A stretch of DNA of 64,000 nt from Erpobdella octoculata (Eukaryota > Annelida > Clitellata > Hirudinida > Erpobdellidae): NCBI GenBank assembly GCA_963978895.1, contig OZ022245.1:24192719-24256718 (forward strand), written 5' to 3'. Shown one piece after another: positions 21,046 to 35,919 of the stretch. The stretch's first letter is position 1. Each line of letters starts with the position of its first letter. A program made the position numbers and the translations under genes. The notes under the pieces are model-generated. The model had not been told where the DNA came from. It worked only from the letters and a program-made list of their open reading frames with translations, and ran no database searches.

Positions 21046-22892
21046 ATGCCGAATTGCGCTGCTTGTAATTGCTTCAATAGAAAATATAAGGGAGCAAAAC
21101 AGTCATTTCATTTGTAAGTACTTAATTAAGTTTTTTTAGCAAGGTTTATTTGCCGCCTGAGCTATATTCAGCAACACTGTCGTTTGGCTGAGCAAATAAC
21201 TAAACTATTAACTATGTCAGCCTAGCCTAAATAATTGTGTCCTCAACCTCATTATTGAAAGGTTTAAAAATAGTTTTTGTTTACGTTTTAAGTTCGCAAA
21301 GATGAAATGTAGAATTTCTGACTTCGTTTCTATTTTAAGTACTTTGAGAATTATCTTGATTTAGTTTCAGTTAGTTTGGGTAGAGAGAGATCATATTATA
21401 TTTTATATTCACTAGCTATTAATTTTTCTTGTAAAACCTGACAAAAGTAGACGACTATTGAAATGTCTGTAAGTTGTAAACATTGTTTCAATGTCAAAAC
21501 TGTTTGCTTGTGTCTATGAAAAGCAGCAAACATTTTGACTATGATATGATGTGCATTTTTCTACAATGTGTCTTTATCACTGAATCATCTCATTTTACTT
21601 TTCCCATCAATATAATTATTGTTGCTATCAACATCATTGCAAACAGTTCTCTTTTTTAGTCAGCTTATGAATTATAGTTTATTCTTATTTTGTTATGGGA
21701 CAATAAGTGACTGTGATCCTTGAAGAAAAATAACGGTGAATCATAAAAATTCTTAACACCTCAACAACCATTAAATTAGAAAACTCCTGTTCTTTGGTCA
21801 TATTGACTAGCAACTTGTAGGTTTAGGCAATGGAGACTAGTAACATGTGCAATATCTTCCTATTTGCAGGTTTCCCTTCACTAAGCCTGAGTTGGGTGGC
21901 CAATAGGAATCGTTCAGATTTTAATTGTACAAAGAAGTCTGTGGTTTGCTCAGAACATTTTGAAGAGAATTGCTTCGATAGAACTGGACAAACAACTCGA
22001 CTTCGCCATGGTGCTATTCCAACTATTTTTAATTTTCCAGATCGCTGCACTGAGGTATAAAAGCTAAATACATATTTATTACTTTACAATAAACTACAAT
22101 AAAATGTTATTTTTAGATTATGATTACCATGTAAATTTTTATTTTTAAAGTGTACTTATCTTGTAAAATTATTTTAAAATATTTTATTATTTATTGCTTG
22201 ATCATTTTGTTATTTTCTCAAGTCGAGAAAACCAGGACCACATGAAGAGCAACCAACAACTGGAGTTGCAACTGCAGACCCATACATACCTACAATGTCT
22301 TGTGAGGTATAAAAACTAAATACATTTTCATTACTTTACATTAGAATACCTACATTTAGAAAACTACGACAAGATATTATTTTTTCAAGCATGCTTACGT
22401 TGTAAAATTTTTAAAAAATCTTTCATGAATTATTGCTTTTGTATATTTTGCTAGTTTTCCAAGTCAAGAAAACCAAGACCACATGAAGAGCAATCAATAA
22501 CTGAAGTCGTATCTGCAGAGTCATACATTCCTTCAAAGTCATCAGCTGTTTTAATTTCTAGGGAACACTCGTACAATATTCAAACCACCCCAAAGGCAAT
22601 GAAAAGACAAATGAATTATATTGTTGATCGAGCTCTGATTATGAAAAAAAAATTGAAATCAAGTCAAACACTGGTTCTTAGTGAAGTTGGCATGATCGCT
22701 TTCAAATCCTTAGACTTTCACATGTACGATAGCACACCAGATAACAATCACATTTTTAATATAATTAAATGTGTTGCTCATAGCTATGCGACTATTAGAT
22801 TACATCATTTAGCAAAACAGAAAACTGTAGTTGTTTCGGGTATCAACATTCGTAAAGATTTAACTAAACTGATTTTGTTTAAAGGTCAATAA
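21046..22892 (+). pseudogene. THAP-domain gene, four exons, with an apparent frameshift in the zinc finger
   Basis: THAP domains are C2CH zinc fingers that bind DNA. Exon 1 (21046-21113) encodes MPNCAACNCFNRKYKGAKQS and the FH start of the SFHxFP motif. Exon 2 (about 21871-22053) opens LFPFTKPEL in the expected phase. From about 21895 conservation continues in another frame: WVANRNRSDF, KKSVVCSEHF (the C-x2-H pair) and FNFPDRC. In the entry frame a stop follows at once, so about one base is missing near 21885-21897. Exons 3 (22223-22306) and 4 (22464-22892) join in phase 0. The end resembles C-termini of invertebrate THAP proteins (IRLHHLAKQ, KLILFKGQ). Either a recent pseudogene or a sequence error. 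Confidence 0.72.
22223..22560 (+). repeat. Tandemly duplicated THAP exon (exon 3 and start of exon 4)
   Basis: Exon 3 begins SRKPGPHEEQPTTGV and exon 4 begins SRKPRPHEEQSITEV. Both follow TTTTC-type acceptor tracts ending in AAG. The preceding introns also match: both start GGTATAAAA(A/G)CTAAATACA. An intron-plus-exon unit of about 240 bp was duplicated, and reading phase 0 is kept. Confidence 0.85.
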
Positions 22893-23758
22893 TTAGACAA
22901 TGACAATTTATATCTTTCAACTTGTTTTCAATAAGTCATGTTATGTTTATCTTTGCTCATTTCTGTCTTCGGTATTATATCAGTTTATTTAATATATTTT
23001 TTAATAAGTAATAACAAGTTTTTTTTCTCAACCAGATGGGTGCATATGACTTACATTACATGTAACAAATAATGTCTATTTCACCTGTTAATTTTTAGTT
23101 TGGCAATAAATTATTTAATTCAAATATCATTTCCTTCTCATTTGTAATCTTAAAGCCTAAAAACTGAATCAAATGAAAAACCTTTACAAATGATAAAAAT
23201 TAAATGAAATTTTAATATGCTATAGTCTACAATACAATGTAACTTGTTCAGCCTAAACTCCTAAACGCCCTAAACTAAGTATATTATTCGTTGACCCATT
23301 ATTATAGACTAGACTTAGACTTTAGACTATATATATAGTATACACCTAGGTGACACAAAAAATACCGTTAACTTTGAAAAAATTCTCAAGGAAAATGTCT
23401 TTATTTAATTTCTTTATTAACACAACATAACTTACTACTACATTTAACAAACATTTTGATGATAAAAGTTACTATACTAAATAGACTCAAAACTTTTCGA
23501 GTCATACAGTTTCTTGTACAAACTATTCTGTACTTGCTAAACTAGCTAGCTAAACCATAGCGGAGCGATTTTCTTGCGGTGATCTGCAGCGCGTTTCATC
23601 TGTGTAACTGCCAAATCTTTGGCATGTGTTACCGAATAACTATCATAATGACCGTAGTAAAAAATGTTAAAAATACCGAATAACAAGTTTTATTTTCAAG
23701 TAAAATAGTTTAATTTAATTAAAACCCCCTAATTGTTCGTATATCATGCGACGACCGA

Positions 23759-23794
23759 CCACTGATCTCTATAATATTATTTTAGAGATCAGTG
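23759..23794. repeat. Short perfect-arm palindrome of the CACTGATCTCTA motif
   Basis: CACTGATCTCTA, a spacer of about 11 bases, then TAGAGATCAGTG. The arms equal the end of the motif repeated at 20867, 20922, 23871-23905 (inverted) and 24432-24454 (inverted). Confidence 0.8.
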
Positions 23795-23870
23795 CGACCG
23801 ACGTAAACACGACGGCTGGACTGGTAACATGGCGGCAAACTGGCGACAACATTTCTATTGAAACAATGGG

Positions 23871-24275
23871 CTAAGCGCAATCCAGTTATATTATAGAGAT
23901 CAGTGGTCGCCGCTGGTCGCCATTTTGGAACTCTTAGGCCACGCCTACCTACCTGATGCTATTGACGGTATATTTTTTGAAGTGTAAAAATACCGAATTT
24001 CGCTGCTAGTAATAGCTTTAATAAACAATATAAGGAGCAAAACAGTCATTTTATTTGTAAATACGTAATTAATGCAGTTTTCTAGCAAAGTTTATTTGCC
24101 GCCAGGGCTATATTTAACAACACTGTCGTAAGGCGTTTGGCTGAGCAACCGTATTATTGCCTAAATAATTTAATGTGAGCCTCAAACTCATGTTGAAAGG
24201 TTTAAAAAATAGTTTTTGTTTAAGTTCGCAAAGATGAAATGTAGAATTTCTGACTTTGTTTCTAGCTTCGTTGAA
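23871..24275 (+). pseudogene. Decayed copy of the THAP promoter, exon 1 and intron 1 start
   Basis: From GTCGCCATTTTGGAA (about 23920) through AATACCGAATTTCGCTGCTA, GGAGCAAAACAGTCATTTTA and CGCAAAGATGAAATGTAGAA the sequence parallels 20980-21340 in the same orientation. The ATG has become ATA and the Cys codons are lost, so no THAP domain can be made. It points to a segmental duplication of the gene's 5' end after the gene. Confidence 0.8.
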
Positions 24276-24935
24276 GGCTAGGAAAGCAGTAGCAAAAAAT
24301 TAAAAAAAAAATTAATTGATACATTTTGAAAGACAATTTAAACAAAAACCATAATATTCAAACAACCATTTAATCGTACAATTTATTTTCACAAAGATAT
24401 TTCGATTTTAAGATCATGAATCGCAACAAACCTAGTTATATTATAGAGATCAGTGAGCGTAACAGAGATTTGAAACGCTCACTTGAAAACATTCTACGAT
24501 TATCTTCAATCAATTAAAATGTATTTATAGTCTCCTCTATAAATTTTAAAATTAATAACTCGTCGTTATTGCAGCTTTCAATTTACCACGTTATAAAAAA
24601 ATGGAAATTCAATTTTTTAACCATTTTATAAAACACAAAGGTTTTTCTAAAATAATTGCTTTGTAATTAATTAATTGCTTAGCTGCTTGTTAATTAGATC
24701 GGGCGTGTCCTCGGTCAAAAACTTGAACTGATAAAATTATTTCTCCATGTCAATCATGCGCCCTTTGACCGCCCTATATTCCACCCACAACAAAGTAGTT
24801 CTTTTAAAATGACAAAAATTACAACCACATAAGCTATTCCAAAGATTTTTAGAAACAAAAATGTTATAAAACTTATTAATTTCAAAGTTATATTTCTATA
24901 ATATACTGAAACAAATCTTTTAAAGTTATTTCTCA

Positions 24936-24964
24936 CGCATGCACAGCACACCAATCGCCATCTT
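24936..24964 (+). promoter_or_regulatory. Candidate promoter motifs of the Sp gene
   Basis: Within 90 bp upstream of the Sp ATG lie CGCATGCAC (NRF1-like half), CCAAT (24951-24955) and CGCCATCTT (24956-24964, complement AAGATGGCG, YY1-like). These motif types cluster at housekeeping promoters in animals. No TATA box is evident. Motif resemblance only. Confidence 0.4.
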
Positions 24965-25020
24965 CCCTGCCCATTTTTATTTCTCTCTTGTTCGGTTATA
25001 TCTGTTTTCGTTTAGATTCG

Positions 25021-30724
<5,704 letters not shown>

Positions 30725-31739
30725 ACCTACCTGATACACGGAGTAGGGACGTAACGCTGACTGGCGAATGAGAATTTCACGTCAGTGTATTTATTATAAA
30801 TTTAATTTGCCTTTAAAAATTCGTGTTTACTGTTTGAAAGAAAAAAGCTGTAGAAGTATTAAGAATAAAATGGTTTTCATTTCAAATTCAATATTTGTAT
30901 CTATTAAGATAATAATAAGATGGAACTATTTTTAATGTTATACATCTCCAAACGTATTTTTCATAACAAGAAATATTGAAAGTTTTTTTAATTTATTTTT
31001 TTCACAGAACTCTTGGGTTTATTGGATGGCTGTTTTTGCGTGGTGGAATATCAATGAGTTTGTAAATGCTTACGTGGGCCTGAATATCCAGTGATATTCA
31101 TGTGAGATGGCATTCTTGTACATTTCTTAAGTTTTTTTTTTTTTTAAATAATTTTATACCTGTATTCATTTTCGATTACTTGATTCATAACTTGTTTAAA
31201 TTTATATTCCCGAATTCGTGTGATGTTCCTCCACCTTGTTACTAATTTTTAAGGATCATTATCATGGTGTTTGTTTTTGTTCTATATCCTAATACAAACC
31301 CAGTTCCCATTGGGAACAACGTTGCTGTTGATATGTACAGTTTATTTTAGGGATTTTGTTAAGTTTACGAATATTTTCAAGCGTGTTGTATCATTTTGTT
31401 AATCGGCGTTTAGACTGAAAATGCAGTGTGAATGTGTAACTACAAGTAACTGTGTAAATGAGGTGAGTTGATGTTTCGGTTGTGTGCGTTCACTTCTTTA
31501 AGAAAATGTCAAACTTGATCACACGTCTGCTCGACAAAATGTTAAAGATTTATTGATGGAAGCTCTTTACGACTGAGTATTCGTGAATTTGTCCCGATAT
31601 TCACTTCTATTTGAGCTTTTGTATGGCTTAATGACACAGCTACTAATAAAAATATTTACAGTTTGTTTAGCATGTTATTGTGTAGAAATTGTGGAAAAAT
31701 GCGGGTAAGTCATCGATTAACTAAGTGGTTCATGGTTCT

Positions 31740-32073
31740 TGGTAGGGCTGAACCGAGTTTGAAGTTTAACCGGGTACCGAGTATTAGGGGCTTTTTTGCC
31801 GATTCCGAATATTTAACATAGCATAATTTTTTTGTGAATTGTATCAATTTTATGCATAATTACCAAATGATGATTACATTGTGTTTTGTTGACTAGATCT
31901 GACTGATGGCACACAACAAGAAAATATATACAGACCATCTGTTTAATCTAAAAGAACGAAAAGTCGATTTATAAAAGAACTCACTCATGTCTATTAAAAC
32001 TCAAGTTTTTTTTAATTTTGCAAATTAATTAATAGTCAAAATTTACTATAGGCAGGTTTTTCTTTAGAAAAAG
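31740..32073. other. Possible left end of an old hAT element
   Basis: TAGGGCTGAACCGAGTTTG at 31745 resembles hAT-type termini, and ATACTCGGTTCGGCTGTG near 34903 could be its diverged opposite end. That would place the hAT coding remnants at 32074-32369 and 33784-33946 inside one old element. No target duplication was found. Confidence 0.35.
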
Positions 32074-32583
32074 CTACATTTCAGTTTTCTGTGCAGATGG
32101 AGACGATCTTTTGTCATTACAAATGTTCCCTGTAGTGCTAAATGCGCGCTCACTGTCAACGCGTGAAGGTGGTGTTCTCAAAAAACGACGGGTAACAACA
32201 GCAAGATTTGGATACAAATGTCCACACGCTTTCCAGTAAATTATAGAATCCTCAGGAGCTGCTGGTAACGACGCACGAGGTTTCAATGGTTCTGCCAAAT
32301 AGTTGGTGACTTCGTGTTGACGCAGGTGCCTGCCGTCTACTTCCGCAGCTGTTGATGCTTGCTGGGTACCATGGGCGCCCGCAGGGGGAGCACTTGCCCC
32401 TCCCCTGGATTGATTGATTTAAAAAAATTTTTAGACAAAGAATAACAACTGTGACTTCTTCCATTGTCATTTCGATATCATCTTCACTATTTTTGGGGAT
32501 GCATCTCCGATGCTCTATTTTTGCTTGATGATTTACCTTCTCATTTAAATACAATTTTCCTAACTTATTCTGCATAGCCTTAA

Positions 32584-33558
32584 TGGGGGTTAGTGCCTAC
32601 TGATCCCAGGACAACTGATCCCAGGACAACTGATCCCAGTACAACTGATCCCAGGACAACTGATCCCAGGACAACTGATCCCAGTACAACTGATCCCATG
32701 GACAACTGATCCCACTGACAACTGATCCCATGGACAACTGATCCCATAGACAACTGATCCCATAGACATAAGCAACTCATTTTTTAACTCATTTTTTGAC
32801 GACAATGGAGGTGGTGATGATGCTTACGTAGCCAGCTTACGATGGCTGGCTGCATACGACAACGGTGGTGGTGATAATGATACTGGCTGCTCCAGTTAGT
32901 AAACGGAAAAATAATATTTAGTATAAGCGCACGAGGGCACGATACACAGTCGAAATGAAATGGACAAGTTCGTATAACTCTTCATCGTTTCACTCCTTTC
33001 TGCGTGAAGTTCATAATGAGAAATGGAACCGTGCCAATCCAAAAATAATAGAGTTTAGCTCATTTCAGAAGTTGTTTTTTTCGAAGATATGAATTAAATG
33101 AATTAATGAAGACACTCCAACATTAATTTTTATCGGCTTATTTAGGAGTCCATGACTAGGACCATCACTACAGCATCCAAACATATACATACATACATAC
33201 ATACATACATACATACATACATACATACATACATACATACATACATACATACATACATACATACATACATACATACATACATACACATACATTCGTACAT
33301 ACAAACAGAAATCGGAAATTATGTATGTTAATATCAGTTTATTGATTGCAGAAACAGTGAAATATAAAATGATGCAGATATGGGATCAGTTGTCTATGGG
33401 ATCAGTTGTCCATGGGATCAGTTGTCCGTGGGATCAGTTGTCCGTGGGATCAGTTGTCCCGGGATCAGTTGTCCTGGGATCAGTTGTCCTGGGATCAGTA
33501 GTCCTGGGATCAGTTGTCCTGGGATCAGTTGTCCTGGGATCAGTTGCGATGATCCCCC
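32584..33558. mobile_element. TTAA(T)-flanked element with opposing 15-bp tandem arrays
   Basis: TTAAT lies at both borders (32580-32584 and 33559-33563). Ends are GGGGGTTAGTGCC and, reversed, GGGGGATCATCGC. Inside each end is a tandem array of about 15-bp units, CTGATCCCAGGACAA on the left (32600-32765) and its complement GGGATCAGTTGTCC on the right (33380-33545), so the two arrays form a long inverted repeat. The middle holds AT-rich sequence and an (ACAT)n run. TTAA duplication suggests a piggyBac-like MITE; no transposase is present. Confidence 0.75.
33183..33290 (+). repeat. (ACAT)n microsatellite
   Basis: About 108 bp of tandem ACAT, inside the TTAA-flanked element. The Met-Tyr-Val-Cys frame on the other strand is a repeat artefact. 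Confidence 0.97.
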
Positions 33559-34129
33559 TTAATGGTACCAAATTTCAATCTAACAATGACAGTTTGGCTG
33601 TGTCGGAGATATGAACCTCTCCAACTAAAGCATTTTTTGTAATTTTCTCAATTGAGCGCCAAGAGCCCACACAACTTTTGGGAAAAAACGAGAGAGAAAA
33701 TTTGAGAGAAGAGGCAAAGAAAGAAAAAATAAGAAGCTTGCCCCCCCTCTGGAAAAATTTCCGCGGGCGTCCATGCTGGGTACGAACCATTATTTCCCAA
33801 TAATCAAATAGTGCTGTTTTACCTTGTGGAGCTACATCAACTGCTGGATTTCCACTGTGATTGAGATTTGTTGCTCCTTCTTCGATATCACTGGTCTGTG
33901 GTCTGTAATTGTTTTTTTTATTAAATTCGTTTAATGCTTCTTCCATGAGCCATCTTCTGTCATTTCACGCATTTCATCACTGCTCAGGGGGATTCGGAAG
34001 CCCCGGCCCCCCGAATGCTTGCCAATGTCGATGTTGAAGTGACGCGCGTGCCCGTGTTTTCGAGACATATTTGAGTTATCAATTATGTTGCAAATTAAAT
34101 ATTTAATATGTTATCAAAAATGTTAGGGT

Positions 34130-34560
34130 GAGAGTTGTCCATGAGTCTATTTTTGAAAACCCGACCCGCAGAAAATCTGACCCGACTCAACCTATTTTTA
34201 AATCCTTTATATTATTTTCGATTGTCTTCCCGTCTGTCTGTCTGTCTGTCTTCCTGTCGGTCACAAACTTTGAGTCTCAAAATTAACTCACTTCCCGTTA
34301 TCCGATCGAGCTGAAATTTGGCACATCGACATGGGCTGCGAGACAATTGAATCTATCAAAATTTCAGTTTGATCGGATATTGTATAATTAAGTTTTTCAA
34401 AAAACACCAAATTTTAACGGATTTTTAATTTTTGAATTTGGCTCTGGGCTGTAAAAGGAATTAGTAAAATCTAGGATCGTATATAAAGGATTTATAATAA
34501 AAACTTTGTTTTTATGGGTTAGTTTTTTGTTTTTTCTTTTGTGACCCGACCCACCTGTTT
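34130..34560. repeat. Old repeat with GACCCGACCC boxes
   Basis: CATGAGTCTATTTTTGAAAA followed by CCCGACCCGC at 34140-34175 and GTGACCCGACCCACCTG at 34541-34557 bracket a body with a CTGTCTGTCTGT run and AGCTGAAATTTGGCACAT. The box pair resembles 47505-47600, which starts CATGGGTCTATTTTGG and contains GACCCGACCCACCTG. I see a repeat family of unknown class. Confidence 0.45.
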
Positions 34561-34934
34561 TCGATAAAACAAAGCTTTGTCGTGGGATCAAGACATGTTG
34601 CTAAGACACAAACTTTGTTCTGTTCAATTTCAGCAAATCGGGGTGTTAGGCCTTTCAACATTTGCGTCCGCATTTTGTTGATTCCGAAATCATCATTTGT
34701 TGGCTTCTGTAAAAACAGAGATAACATCCAGCAGAAGAAGTTCCTAAACTTGCTTTTTTCCTTTTTTGGTCAAAGGGTCGAAGAAGAGTGATGATTATTT
34801 TATTTACTAGATATTACTGTTTTCCTGATGATAATATAATAGTTATTAAACTCAGAAAAATTTTCGCAGGTGCGTGAATTGTTTTAAGAAATGTTTTAAA
34901 TACTCGGTTCGGCTGTGTTTTAGTGGCCGATCGC

Positions 34935-35535
34935 CGAGTAACGGGGGTGGAACCCACTTAAGTGCGGTGAACAACACAAAGGCGGGGAGCCCACTTAAGT
35001 GCGGGGGCCATTTTATTACCGGGAAACCTACTGGAAAGGACACTTAAAAGTCAGGAGGGGCCCAATTAAGTGCCGGGGACCCACTGAAGATGGGAACCCA
35101 CTTATGTGGCGGGGCCCACTTAAGTGCAGAGGCTCACGTAAGAGCGGGGCCCACTTGAGTGCGTGGGGCCCAGTTTAGTGCCGGGGGCTCCCTTAATGCG
35201 TGGGGCCCATTTCAATGCCGGGGCTCCCTTAAGTACGTGGGACCCATTTTAGTGCCGGGAACCCGCTTAAGTGCCGAGGGTCCGCTTAAGTGCCGGAGGC
35301 CCACTGAAAAGTCCGGAAAGGACCACTTACAACCAGGAAAACCCCATTTAGGTGCCCGGGGCCCACTTAACTTCGGGGGGGGGGGGGCACTTAAGGGCGG
35401 GGCCAACTTTAGTTACTGGGGCCCACTTTAGTGATTGGGGCCCACTTTAGTGACCGGGGCCCACTTTTGTGACTGAGGCCCACTTAACTGCGTGGGGCCC
35501 ACGCAGTGCCAGGGGCCCACTGAAAAGTCAGGAGA
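34935..35535. repeat. GC-rich degenerate array of GGGGCCCACTTAAGTG units
   Basis: Some thirty diverged units, each near 18-22 bp, of the form GGGGCCCACTTAAGTGC. The core CACTTAAGTG is itself palindromic. The block is strongly GC-rich in an otherwise AT-rich region and has no credible coding potential: every frame through it simply repeats. Confidence 0.85.
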
Positions 35536-35796
35536 GCGATCGCTCCCCTGCCCCCCCTAATTGACGTCCCTGCCTTAGTGTGGGTCGTAGATGTATTTCA
35601 TGAACGGTCCCAGGTGGTATCGTAATTTTCTGTTTGCACACTAATCATCTATTTGCTCAATTATTGCCGTTTCGCAAATTGTTTTCTGTTTGTATTCTCC
35701 ATATATTTAGCTAAACGCTATCCTTTTAACTTTTATTATTTAATAAAAAACTGTTAGTAAAGATTACTAAAAACTAAAATTAGAAGTTCGCAGCGT

Positions 35797-35908
35797 GTCA
35801 GGATATTCGAGCGGTCTAAGGCGCCAGACTCAAGGATAAACCTTGCTTTGCGAAGCAGAGTATTCTGGTCCACTTCTGTGGGCGTGGGTTCAAATCCCAC
35901 TTCTGACA
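35797..35908 (+). tRNA. tRNA-Leu(CAA) with intron
   Basis: Acceptor stem GTCAGGA pairs with TTCTGAC (one G-U), with A as discriminator. The anticodon arm is CCAGACTCAAG...TCTGG with anticodon CAA at 35831-35833. The T-arm GGTTCAAATCC is the B box, and a long variable arm marks a class II tRNA. An intron of about 26 bases starts one base 3' of the anticodon and contains CCTTG, complementary to the anticodon region. Introns at this site are usual in eukaryotic tRNA-Leu(CAA). TTTTT at 35911-35915 is a Pol III terminator. It looks intact and functional. Confidence 0.95.
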
Positions 35909-35910
35909 CA

Positions 35911-35915
35911 TTTTT
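35911..35915 (+). terminator. RNA polymerase III terminator of tRNA-Leu
   Basis: A run of five T residues three bases after the tRNA end, the standard Pol III stop signal. Confidence 0.8.
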
Positions 35916-35919
35916 AAAA

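Larger units (their letters stand above)
32370..33775. mobile_element. Non-autonomous hAT element inside the older hAT remnant
   Basis: Ends CATGGGCGCCCGCAGG at 32370 and, reverse complemented, CATGGACGCCCGCGG at 33775. The identical 8-mer CTGGGTAC flanks it at 32362-32369 and 33776-33783. Its removal restores the host transposase frame. The body has no transposase and carries the TTAA-flanked element at 32584-33558. Confidence 0.88.
32074..33946 (-). pseudogene. hAT transposase C-terminal remnant (BED-type), split by a later insertion
   Basis: On the minus strand 33946-33784 and 32369-32074 form one reading frame when the element at 32370-33775 and one target-duplication copy are removed. 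The second part has the hAT dimerisation signature: SIIYWKACGHLYPNLAVVTR followed by RVDSERAFSTTGNI, as in ZBED-like hAT transposases. The RNase H-like catalytic part is not recognisable, and SERAFSTTG ends in a quick stop. A dead remnant. Confidence 0.8.

Noticed and set aside
23985..24060. Second functional THAP gene
   Set aside because: The start codon is ATA and the finger cysteines are lost; no second exon follows, so only a decayed copy remains.
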